Source of the DNA: Xanthobacteraceae bacterium
Lineage (GTDB): Bacteria > Pseudomonadota > Alphaproteobacteria > Rhizobiales > Xanthobacteraceae
DNA: 47,451 bases
NCBI GenBank assembly: GCA_030037885.1
Contig: JASHPU010000290.1
Location: 1 to 47,451 of the forward strand
Direction: 5' to 3'
Shown: positions 26,250 through 33,861 of the stretch, piece by piece
Layout: the number at the start of each line of letters is the position of its first letter
How positions within the stretch are numbered: the first letter of the stretch is position 1
Position numbers and translations under genes: made by a program
Notes under the pieces: generated by a model
Databases searched by the model: none
What the model was told of the DNA's origin: nothing
Seen by the model: only the letters and a program-made list of their open reading frames with translations

Positions 26250-26986
26250 CTCGCACCGTTTTTATTACTGGCGGCACTGGATCAGTTGGCCAAAGTTTGG
26301 TTCGCGCGTTTTGCGTTGCAAAATTCAATGTAGAATTCCAATTTTTTACTGGGAAAGACGCCGCCGCAAAGCTAGAAGCTGAAACAGGCGCTCATGCTGT
26401 TTCTTGCGACTTAAGAAGTGAAGACCAGTGTCTCGCAATTCCTATTTTATCCAACTGCGACATTCTGATAAATAATGCCGCGGTTAACAACTGTCGTGAC
26501 GAAGGGGGAAATGTCTCTTCTGCAGACTGGCACCACACTTTGTTGGTCAACTTGACTGCGCCGTTTCTTTTATGCCGATCTGCGTTAGCGGGGATGATTT
26601 CCAGAAAATGGGGCAGGATTATCAATATATCATCCATTTATGGGTTGCGTGGTACTGAACATAATCTGCCGTACACTGTATCAAAACACGGCCTTTCCGG
26701 CCTAACGAAGACCTTGGCACGCGAATACGGCGAGCGTGGTGTTACCTGCAACGAGATCTGCCCGGGCCCGATCGATTCCGACTTGCTCAGACGAATTGGG
26801 AACTATTACTTTCGGCACGGAGGGGAATCCCTCACAGAGTTCTACAATGGCTTAGTTGCCGAAATTCCTCTTCGTAGGCTCGCGACCCCTGACGATGTCG
26901 CAGCGTGTGCCGTGTTTCTTGCGAGCGAAAGCGCTTCATACATCAATGGCTCTTCAATTCCGGTAGACGGCGGTCTAATTGCATGA
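26246..26986 (+). CDS. SDR family NAD(P)-dependent oxidoreductase
   Basis: A 246-residue classical short-chain dehydrogenase/reductase. It has the cofactor motif FITGGTGSVGQSL, the structural NNAA (usual NNAG), the catalytic serine in INISSIYG, the catalytic pair YTVSK, and the C-terminal INGSSIPVDGG shared with FabG-like enzymes. It probably oxidises or reduces a hydroxyl/keto group on the operon's product. It overlaps both the preceding gene and the following aldolase gene by four bases. The AT-rich codon choice differs from flanking housekeeping genes. Confidence 0.88.
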   Translation: MTRTVFITGGTGSVGQSLVRAFCVAKFNVEFQFFTGKDAAAKLEAETGAHAVSCDLRSEDQCLAIPILSNCDILINNAAVNNCRDEGGNVSSADWHHTLLVNLTAPFLLCRSALAGMISRKWGRIINISSIYGLRGTEHNLPYTVSKHGLSGLTKTLAREYGERGVTCNEICPGPIDSDLLRRIGNYYFRHGGESLTEFYNGLVAEIPLRRLATPDDVAACAVFLASESASYINGSSIPVDGGLIA

Positions 26987-27819
26987 AAGGAAAGACCAAT
27001 TCCCCATACCTGGAGCGGCCTGGATTAACCCGACGCCTGAGCCGAATATTCCGACGAAAGGGACATCGAACGCTCGGCGTTCCTTTTGACGACCTCCTCA
27101 TCAGTGGGCCTCTTGGCCATCTCTGTCGCTTCGACGAAATCGTTGACGAAGTAGCTTCGTCTGGAATCGATTTCACGATTGGATTTCCATGGTTTTTTCA
27201 GCGATTCGGAGCTGCCCTTTATGATGTAGCATGGATAGTGAACCTTACAGCGAGCACTGTGCGTTCTCACCATACGAGAAAAGTGGTGGTAGGTTCAGTT
27301 GATGACGCGTGTGCGATTGGAGCTGACGCGGTGGCAGTGCATGTAAATTTCACCGATGAGGCCGAAGCTGAAATGCTGTCCGCACTCAGTGCCGCGTCTC
27401 GTGACTGCCGCAGGCTTGGAATGCCGCTCTTAGCGTTAGCGTATGTGAGACGTCAAGGCGCGAATGGAGACGACAATTATTTTGCATTGAGAGACAGTGA
27501 TCCTGAAGCCTATGCAGACTTAGTTGCTCATGCCTGCCACGCGGTGGTGGAACTTGGTGCTGATCTAGTGAAAACTCAATATACCGGCTCGGTCGACTCG
27601 TTCAGACGAGTAGTTAAATCGGTTGCTCCGGTACCGGTTATTATCGCTGGCGGACCTGAGCAAGATGAAGCTATTGCGCTTAAGCTCGCGTCTGACGCTC
27701 TCCGAGCGGGAGCGAATGGCCTATGCTTTGGCAGGAATACCTACTGTCGCACCAATGTTCGACAATTCCTTGGCTGCTTGAATGTTTTCGTTCCGAAAGA
27801 CAAAGCCGGGTCCACCTAG
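26983..27819 (+). CDS. Class I aldolase of the DhnA/AroA-prime (ADH synthase) type
   Basis: A 278-residue TIM-barrel aldolase. It resembles the archaeal enzyme that joins aspartate semialdehyde to 6-deoxy-5-ketofructose 1-phosphate, and DhnA fructose-bisphosphate aldolases. Shared patterns are LGVPFDDLLISGPLG (D36 or D37 for the DHG aspartate), GADAVAVHVN, a Tyr at 154 in LALAYVRR, and the Schiff-base lysine K197 in ADLVKTQYTGSVDSFR, then PVIIAGGPEQ for phosphate. All three catalytic positions known for the archaeal enzyme (Asp, Tyr, Lys) thus seem present. The ATG at 26983 overlaps the SDR stop. No AroB-prime-like partner is nearby. The exact substrates are unknown. Confidence 0.8.
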   Translation: MKGKTNSPYLERPGLTRRLSRIFRRKGHRTLGVPFDDLLISGPLGHLCRFDEIVDEVASSGIDFTIGFPWFFQRFGAALYDVAWIVNLTASTVRSHHTRKVVVGSVDDACAIGADAVAVHVNFTDEAEAEMLSALSAASRDCRRLGMPLLALAYVRRQGANGDDNYFALRDSDPEAYADLVAHACHAVVELGADLVKTQYTGSVDSFRRVVKSVAPVPVIIAGGPEQDEAIALKLASDALRAGANGLCFGRNTYCRTNVRQFLGCLNVFVPKDKAGST

Positions 27820-27826
27820 AGGACCT

Positions 27827-28636
27827 ATGTTAGACAACTGGTCACAAATTAAGACCTGGTCGGTAGTACTACCGCCGTCACGGCCTGATAGCTGGCAGCT
27901 CTCTGTCATCGCACAACATCTAACCGGGATCGCTAGGAACGAGCCTGTAGGAGTTCTGGGCAGCACACCCGAGTTTCGTGATCTACTTGCCGAATTGCAG
28001 TTCGAAAATATTCACGTCTTTGAGCGCAACGAAGCATTCCATTACTTGGTGTCCAAGCAGCGAGTCTACCAGAATCCGGAGGTTATCGTTTGGGGCGATT
28101 GGCTGAACACCCTATCCGACACTAAGAACAGATATGCAGCAATCCTTTCCGACCTCACTTCGGGAAACATCGATTACATCAATCGAGCCAAATTCTATTC
28201 CGCCATCGCCAAAGCCCTCCACAAAGACGGCCTTTACTTAGATCGAATACTGACGCACTCGATACCGAACGAGAGAGTAGATGCGCTTTGTGAGAAGTAC
28301 GATAAGTTGCCTCTAAACCTCACAAACATAAATTACTTTTCGTGCGAGTTTCTATTCTGCAGCGAATTACTCTCGCTCTGCGGAAGGGTCGATTCGACGA
28401 AGTTCTACAAGGTTCTACACGAGCGGCTACAGACACAACGTTTGAAGAGATTTCTGGAGTTCTGCCCGCTTATTACACCATCGGATTGTGTTTGGTGGTA
28501 TGGCCGCTCATGGGGCGACCTTGCAAACGATTATGAGCGGAATTTGGATGTCATTGAGAGTATTGATGAGCCCGCAACCAGCCCTTATACACTGCGGGCT
28601 CGATTGCTAATCTCCCGCAGGCGAGACAATTCGTAA
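27827..28636 (+). CDS. Methyltransferase-like protein (divergent class I fold)
   Basis: A 269-residue protein with the outline of a SAM-methyltransferase: strand-loop VGVLGSTPEFRDLLAEL in the place of motif I (glycine-poor), an acidic residue after the second strand (IHVFERNEAF), and a motif IV-like YAAILSDLTSGNI, followed by KFYSAIAKALHKDGLYLDR, which fits the helix and strand after motif IV. The C-terminal 100 residues are unlike common families (YFSCEFLFCSELL, WWYGRSWGDLAND). ATG 27827 has AGAGG just before it; an ATG at 27782 would overlap the aldolase gene. Whether it binds SAM is uncertain. Confidence 0.65.
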   Translation: MLDNWSQIKTWSVVLPPSRPDSWQLSVIAQHLTGIARNEPVGVLGSTPEFRDLLAELQFENIHVFERNEAFHYLVSKQRVYQNPEVIVWGDWLNTLSDTKNRYAAILSDLTSGNIDYINRAKFYSAIAKALHKDGLYLDRILTHSIPNERVDALCEKYDKLPLNLTNINYFSCEFLFCSELLSLCGRVDSTKFYKVLHERLQTQRLKRFLEFCPLITPSDCVWWYGRSWGDLANDYERNLDVIESIDEPATSPYTLRARLLISRRRDNS

Positions 28637-28637
28637 A

Positions 28638-29513
28638 GTGAAGGTGGCCGTGCGCGCGCCAACTCCTCAAATCATTGAATTCAGTTCGAAGACTGGCCTT
28701 CTGCTGCAAGGCCTGTTGTTCGGCGGCATACGAGGTGCACCGACAGTAATCCACGTACATGGCTCTTGTGGAAATTTTTTGTCGTTTAGCCCCATACTAA
28801 GAGAGGCATCTATACTAACAGATCGAGGGATAAATCTTCTATCAGTGAACACGAGTGCATGCGATTGCATTCGAGAGGGCTTCAGGGGCAGCACTTATGA
28901 ATACGTCGGCGGGGCGGTCTCAGAATTTGGAGAGTGCGTCGGCGACATTGGCGGCGCAGTAGAGTACGCCTCAGCGTTTTCCTCGAAAATTGTGTTGCAG
29001 GGGCACAGCCTCGGGTGCGACCGCATCGTATATTATCAGCTCTCCACCGCAGACTGGCGCGACACAGTTCTGTTGTCTCCATGCGACAGTTACCACCTGC
29101 ATCAGATTTTTTTAGGAGGTGAAACGGTCGAAGCGCATATAGCAAGGTTAAAGCGAGAATATCCTCTGAAAGATTTCTCTTTACTGGCGCCGAAAGAATA
29201 CGGCATCCGAAACAAGGGAGAGGATTATAAAATACCTATAACGCTGCGAACATTTTTGTCGATAGCTGAGGGACCACCGTTCCAGCTATTTCGCTTAGAC
29301 CAAACCAGTGATTATTTAGTTCAAAGCCGGGCATTTGTCGGGATCGGTCAGCTTGACGACTTGCAAACGGCGGGACCGATCACAATGTTCGATCATCTGG
29401 CTCAGCGATTTAGAGGAGTTTTTAGGGCACTCCTCGCAAATAGTGATCACGAGATGGAGCCAGAAGCCGATCAACTTTTTCTGCAGTTGAGCAGATGGAT
29501 CACGCACGACTGA
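28638..29513 (+). CDS. Alpha/beta hydrolase
   Basis: A 291-residue alpha/beta hydrolase. It has an oxyanion strand VIHVHGSCGNF, the nucleophile elbow LQGHSLGCD (Ser124), an acid candidate in GIGQLDDL, and a late histidine in NSDHEMEPEAD. The layout recalls DUF1749/UPF0613 hydrolases. No signal peptide is present, so it acts in the cytoplasm, perhaps as an esterase, thioesterase or C-C hydrolase on the operon's product. The GTG start follows the previous stop by one base. It is the last gene of the operon; the convergent EamA gene ends 18 bases further on. Confidence 0.82.
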   Translation: MKVAVRAPTPQIIEFSSKTGLLLQGLLFGGIRGAPTVIHVHGSCGNFLSFSPILREASILTDRGINLLSVNTSACDCIREGFRGSTYEYVGGAVSEFGECVGDIGGAVEYASAFSSKIVLQGHSLGCDRIVYYQLSTADWRDTVLLSPCDSYHLHQIFLGGETVEAHIARLKREYPLKDFSLLAPKEYGIRNKGEDYKIPITLRTFLSIAEGPPFQLFRLDQTSDYLVQSRAFVGIGQLDDLQTAGPITMFDHLAQRFRGVFRALLANSDHEMEPEADQLFLQLSRWITHD

Positions 29514-29530
29514 ATCGAAGGTTATATTTA

Positions 29531-30457
29531 TTAGTTCAATAGTGAAATATCACCCGCGACAAAGAGCGCTGCCAATCCCTTCTGTACCATTCCCAGGCCT
29601 GACTGGTGCTCATGACTGAACCTCGGAAAGACTATGTTGAGCACTAAGCCAAATATAAAAACGAATAAGGCTGTAGTGCTGCTTACTGCCTGCACCAGGC
29701 TTAATGGCGCAAGCAGTAATGCGTAGCGGTTGCCGAGCCCGCCGCCGAGATTGATCAGCTCGTTCGAGGCGTTGATCGACAACAGCGCCGCCGTATTGGT
29801 GCGCAGCAACCTGAAGAACTGCGCGCGATAGGCGCGCACGCTCAACAAGCCGGCGCCGAACATGGCTTCGCCGGTGAACATCCAAAACGTCGTCGTCCAG
29901 AATTCGGCGCGGATGGCAAAGACCTTGAAGATCAGCGCGCTGACCGCGAGCGCAAAGCCGCAAGCCAGCATCAGCAATGCCAGTCGCGCCTTGAAGCGAC
30001 CGCCGGCGGGCGCGTGCGAGCCCGCGGCAGAGCCAGGCCGCAGCGAGACAAAGAGCGCGCCACAGATGATGAGCATGCCGCCGGCGATTTGCCGGCCGGA
30101 CAATGTTTCGCCGAGAATGAGATAAGCGAGCCCATAGCCGAACAGCGGCGAAGCCTGAAAGAACGGCGCCACGACGGACGCTTCCTCGGTCTGCAGCGCG
30201 CGCAGATAAAACAGCATCGCGCCCATGTAGAGAATGCCGGACAGCATGATCACCGCAATGCCGGCCGCGCCGGGCGCGGTCACGCCCGGTTCGTAAAACC
30301 AGATGAACGGCAACAGCAGAAGGCCGACCGACGCCGTGAATACCAGGAGCACGGCGACATTGCTGTCCTTGAAAAAGCGCTCGACCAGATATTTGTCCAA
30401 ATGCACCGAGATGGCCCACAGCACCGGGCCGCAGAAGGCGAAAACAATCCAGGACAT
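29531..30457 (-). CDS. EamA/DMT-family transporter
   Basis: A 308-residue inner-membrane protein of the drug/metabolite transporter superfamily, with ten helices in two EamA halves. Examples are WIVFAFCGPVLWAISVHLDK at the start, LRALQTEEASVVAPFFQASP and YLILGETLSGRQIAGG at the end of the first half, and LAPLSLVQAVSSTTALFVF late. It probably exports a small metabolite or takes up solutes. The last 50 codons or so (29531-29700) are clearly AT-richer than the rest, matching the adjoining operon, as if the 3' end had been replaced at the edge of an acquired segment. Confidence 0.87.
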   Translation of the reverse strand: MSWIVFAFCGPVLWAISVHLDKYLVERFFKDSNVAVLLVFTASVGLLLLPFIWFYEPGVTAPGAAGIAVIMLSGILYMGAMLFYLRALQTEEASVVAPFFQASPLFGYGLAYLILGETLSGRQIAGGMLIICGALFVSLRPGSAAGSHAPAGGRFKARLALLMLACGFALAVSALIFKVFAIRAEFWTTTFWMFTGEAMFGAGLLSVRAYRAQFFRLLRTNTAALLSINASNELINLGGGLGNRYALLLAPLSLVQAVSSTTALFVFIFGLVLNIVFPRFSHEHQSGLGMVQKGLAALFVAGDISLLN

Positions 30458-30570
30458 CGTGTAATAATCGCTTGCGCGTGCTTCCGAAGGCAGAGGACGA
30501 CGTTTCTAACGCGGAACTGAACAACCTAGCTTCTTACACCAAGAGCCTTTGACGATAACTCATATATTGC

Positions 30571-30678
30571 CCTCATCCTGAGGTGCGAGCGAAGCGAGCC
30601 TCGAAGGATGTAGGCCCCGGCGCCTCGGCCTGCATCCTTCGAGGCTTGGCGCTGCGCGCCAAGCACCTCAGGATGAGG
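30571..30678. repeat. Palindromic repeat, CCTCATCCTGAGG family
   Basis: CCTCATCCTGAGGTGCGAGC and the closing CACCTCAGGATGAGG are inverted, with inner CCTCGAAGGATG and CATCCTTCGAGG. A second copy lies at 45252-45360. It sits upstream of the eamA gene. Confidence 0.85.
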
Positions 30679-30701
30679 ATCACTATTAAATGCGCCTCTT
30701 C

Positions 30702-30855
30702 TTACTCTCCGGTGGCGCGATGGCCGAGCGCGTGCGCCGCGCCGACTGGCTCGCCGGCTTTGGCGGCTTCGGCCTGAAATTGCGGGTCGGCCGCCATGGC
30801 GGCGAAGGCCCGGCGCAGACGGCGAGGCGGTCCGGTGGAATGCCCGCCAGTCCGA
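30702..30855 (-). pseudogene. Possible 3' remnant of a Bug-type (tripartite tricarboxylate) binding protein
   Basis: On the minus strand, GIPPDRLAV in one frame is followed one base out of step by LRRAFAAMAADPQFQAEAAK and AGEPVG before a stop at 30702. This resembles the C-terminal helix region of Bug-family periplasmic binding proteins (pattern G-P-DR---LR-AF----DP-F--EA---G). The rest of the gene is missing. The match is short and rests on a one-base frameshift, so it is tentative. Confidence 0.35.
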
Positions 30856-30991
30856 CCGCGCACAGCCGCGCAGCCGCGCCGCCGTGGCTCGCCGCGGCGA
30901 AATATTATACCAAGTCGGCACGCGCGTTCGCCTGCCGCGAGCATGATTTGCTCGGCGGTTCACGACGGCCGGCGGCGTTGGGGGAGAGCGA

Positions 30992-33079
30992 GTGGCGCCA
31001 AGCGACGTCAGTATCAGATCACCGGCGAGCCTATTGCGGGCTGCATCGGTGGCGATCGTCGGCGCTTCGGAGCGCGCCCGCTGGGCGAGCCGGATTTTCG
31101 CAAATCTGCGGCAATTCGGCTATGGCGGCCGCATCGTTCTGATCAATCCGCGACAGCGCGAGGTGTTCGGCGAACCGTGCCTGCCGTCGCTGCGCGACCT
31201 CTCCGAGCCGGTCGATCATGTCATGGTGATCGTGCCGGCCCCGCACGTGCCCGGCGTGCTCAGCGACGCCGAAGCGGCCGGCGCAAAATCCGCCACCGTC
31301 TATGCCGCTTCGGTCGGCGACGGCGACAGCGAAGCCTCGCGGGCGCGCGGCGCCTGGCTGAAGAATTTCGTCGCCACCAGCCGCTTGCGCGTCAGCGGCC
31401 CGAATTGCATGGGATCGTATTCGTATCGCGAGAAGCTGTTCGCTTATCCCAATACCGAATTGTGCACCGTGCCGCCGGGTCCGGTCGGCGGCGTGTTTCA
31501 GTCCGGCGGCACCTTGCAGTTCTGGCTCAAAAGCGCCGCCGAGCGCGGCTTGCGTTTCTCCTACGCGGTGTCGTCCGGCAACGAGGCCGATCTCGATCTC
31601 GCCGATTTCCTCGACTTTCTGGTCGACGATCCGCACACCAGACAGATCGTGCTGTTCATCGAAGGCATTCGCCGGCCGCAAGCCTTCATGCACGCGGCGG
31701 GCCGGGCACTGGCGGCCGGCAAGCCGGTGCTGGCGATCAAGACCGGCGCGACGATGCGTTCGCGCTCGGCGGCGCGCTCGCACACCGGCGCCATCGGCGG
31801 CGATTACGCGGCGTATCTGGCGATGTGCGAGCGCTACGGCATCGTCGCTTGCCGCTCGCTCGACGATCTTCTGGAAACGACGCTGGCCTTCCAATGCGGC
31901 CGGCTGCCCACGGGGCCGCGCATCGGCTTTGTCACCACCTCGGGCGGCACCGTCGACCTGCTGCTCGATTACGCCGAGAGCGAAGGCGCCGTCATCCCGG
32001 AGTTCAGCGCCGCCACCAATGCGGCGCTCGTACCCTACATGCAGGAGGGCATCGCGCCGAAGAACCCGCTCGATACCGGCATCCCGACCAATCTCAAGGA
32101 TGCCGCCGACCAGATCGAAATCGTCGCCAGCGATCCGGCTGTCGACATCGTCGCCTGGGCGTCGCCGCTGCCGGGCAAAGGCGACAACTGGAAAGACGTT
32201 CACGAGCTTCGCCGCGTGCTCGCCTCGACCGACAAGCCGGTCATCGCCTTCGGCCGCATGATTCACCAGATGCCGCCGGCAGGCATCGACGTTCAGGACA
32301 AGGCCGGGTTTCCTTTCCTCCAGGGCCAGCAGCCGCTTCTTCGCGCGCTCAATGCACTGTGGTTTTACGCACAATGCGCCGGCTGCACTCCGGCCGTGCC
32401 GCCGCCGGCGCCGCCGAGCGACCTCACGCCTGACAATCTGGACGCCACGCTCGCGCGCTACGGCATGACCCTGCCGCAAAGCCGGGCCGTGAGCAGCGCC
32501 GCAGCGGCGGCCGACGCCGCGGCGGCGATCGGTTTTCCCGTGGCGCTGAAAATCCGCTCGGCCGACATCGTGCACAAGACCGAAGCCGGCGGCGTGAAGC
32601 TCGATCTGCGCAGCCGGCAAGAGGTGCGCGACGCCGCCAATGCCCTGCTCGAAGCCGCACACGCCGCGCATCCGAAGGCGACGATCGACGGATTTTTGGT
32701 GCAGCAGATGGCGTCGGGCATCGAGGCGATCGTCGGTGCGCACAGCGATCCGCTGTACGGCCCGCTCCTTCTCGTCGGCACCGGCGGCATCATGGTGGAG
32801 CTCGTGCACGACGTGGCCCTGCGGCTGCTTCCGCTCGACGCGCGCGACATCACGGCGATGATCGACGGCCTCAAGCTCGCGCACCTCCTCGCCGGCTATC
32901 GCGGCGGTGCGCCCGCCAACCGCGCCGCGCTCGAAGCGTCCGCGCTCGCGCTCGGGCGCTTCTATCTCGATCACCGCGCCCGTCTCGCCGAAATCGAGAT
33001 CAATCCGCTGATGGTGAGCGCGCAAGGCGCGGTCGCGGTCGACGTCCGCGTCGCGTGGTGTGAAGCCACGCCGGCCTAA
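30992..33079 (+). CDS. Acetate-CoA ligase family protein (NDP-forming, fused alpha-beta)
   Basis: A 695-residue fused acyl-CoA synthetase. The N-terminal CoA-binding Rossmann domain starts VAIVGASERARWASRIF; next come the succinyl-CoA ligase-like domains with the phospho-histidine segment ARSHTGAIGGDY; a linker of Pro/Ala follows near 470; the C-terminal ATP-grasp domain has VALKIRSADIVHKTEAGGV, with the second catalytic His, and AEIEINPLMV. It makes acyl-CoA from an acid with ATP, or ATP from acyl-CoA. The GTG at 30992 has GGGGGAGAG upstream. The nearby acyl-CoA dehydrogenase suggests catabolism of an organic acid. Its stop overlaps that of the convergent Uma2 gene. Confidence 0.88.
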   Translation: MAPSDVSIRSPASLLRAASVAIVGASERARWASRIFANLRQFGYGGRIVLINPRQREVFGEPCLPSLRDLSEPVDHVMVIVPAPHVPGVLSDAEAAGAKSATVYAASVGDGDSEASRARGAWLKNFVATSRLRVSGPNCMGSYSYREKLFAYPNTELCTVPPGPVGGVFQSGGTLQFWLKSAAERGLRFSYAVSSGNEADLDLADFLDFLVDDPHTRQIVLFIEGIRRPQAFMHAAGRALAAGKPVLAIKTGATMRSRSAARSHTGAIGGDYAAYLAMCERYGIVACRSLDDLLETTLAFQCGRLPTGPRIGFVTTSGGTVDLLLDYAESEGAVIPEFSAATNAALVPYMQEGIAPKNPLDTGIPTNLKDAADQIEIVASDPAVDIVAWASPLPGKGDNWKDVHELRRVLASTDKPVIAFGRMIHQMPPAGIDVQDKAGFPFLQGQQPLLRALNALWFYAQCAGCTPAVPPPAPPSDLTPDNLDATLARYGMTLPQSRAVSSAAAAADAAAAIGFPVALKIRSADIVHKTEAGGVKLDLRSRQEVRDAANALLEAAHAAHPKATIDGFLVQQMASGIEAIVGAHSDPLYGPLLLVGTGGIMVELVHDVALRLLPLDARDITAMIDGLKLAHLLAGYRGGAPANRAALEASALALGRFYLDHRARLAEIEINPLMVSAQGAVAVDVRVAWCEATPA

Positions 33080-33669
33080 TTGCGCTGCGGATCGAGCGGC
33101 GTGCCGCGGTAGAGGTCGCCGACGCAGCAGCTCAGGCCGAACTCAGGCATGCCGAGCAGACCGTCAGGCTTGGTGAGAATGAGCGGCTCCCAATTGCGGC
33201 TCTTCGCATAAATCTCGAGGTGGCATTCGCGCGCCGCGATGACCAGGGAGTAAAGATTGTCCGGTGCCTCGCGATAGCGACGCAATTTCAAGTCGATTTC
33301 GCGACGCGTGTTCGACGGTGACAGAATTTCTGCGACGAGCTGAAAACGGTCGGAGTAAAGGTCGTATCCTGCCACGCCGGGCAGCACCACGACGTCCGGT
33401 TCAGGCTGGAAATTTGCGACCCCCGGTGTCCGCACGCCTATTCCGATATAGGCAAAGAGGTCAAGACCCTGGGCCGCGAAGGCGCCCACGAGCAGGTTGC
33501 AGAGATTGTGCGCGATGCGCTGGTGCGCAACGCTTGGCGGAGCCATCATCACGGCAACCCCCTCGATCAGGTCCCAGCGTTCGCCGTGCGGCCGCGTCTC
33601 AAGCAGCGCCATGAACTCGTCTACGTCCATGGTTCCTGACAGCGCCGGCGCTCGGGCACTCACCGTCAT
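33076..33669 (-). CDS. Uma2 family protein (PD-(D/E)XK nuclease-like)
   Basis: A 197-residue Uma2/DUF820 protein. The nuclease-like core is visible as FQPEPDVVVLPG followed by LVAEILSPSNTRREIDLKLRR, giving the D, E-x-L and K positions. The N-terminal part DVDEFMALLETRPHGERWDL and LIEGVAVMMAPPSVAHQRI is also typical. The family's biological role is unknown, but it is frequent and often multi-copy. The ATG at 33669 is chosen because GGAGAG lies seven bases upstream; an ATG at 33684 is possible. Confidence 0.88.
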   Translation of the reverse strand: MTVSARAPALSGTMDVDEFMALLETRPHGERWDLIEGVAVMMAPPSVAHQRIAHNLCNLLVGAFAAQGLDLFAYIGIGVRTPGVANFQPEPDVVVLPGVAGYDLYSDRFQLVAEILSPSNTRREIDLKLRRYREAPDNLYSLVIAARECHLEIYAKSRNWEPLILTKPDGLLGMPEFGLSCCVGDLYRGTPLDPQRN

Positions 33670-33861
33670 GTATTGGCTCTCCATCGGCAAACCCAATTTA
33701 ACATCGAAGAGGCGAGGATGGGAGGGGCGAAGCACAGGAGTAAAGCGACACCCCCGCGCGCCTCTGTTAGCCTCATTGCTGAACTTGACCCTGTAGGCCC
33801 TAAGATACGCGCTCTTTCGGCCCCCGCTCTGCGAGGGCAGAGGGAGGAGGGAGAACGCCTG

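Noticed and set aside
24731-29513. Phage-defence island
   Set aside because: The membrane protein alone could suggest it, but the other five genes look like metabolic enzymes, and no nuclease, NTPase or reverse transcriptase is present.
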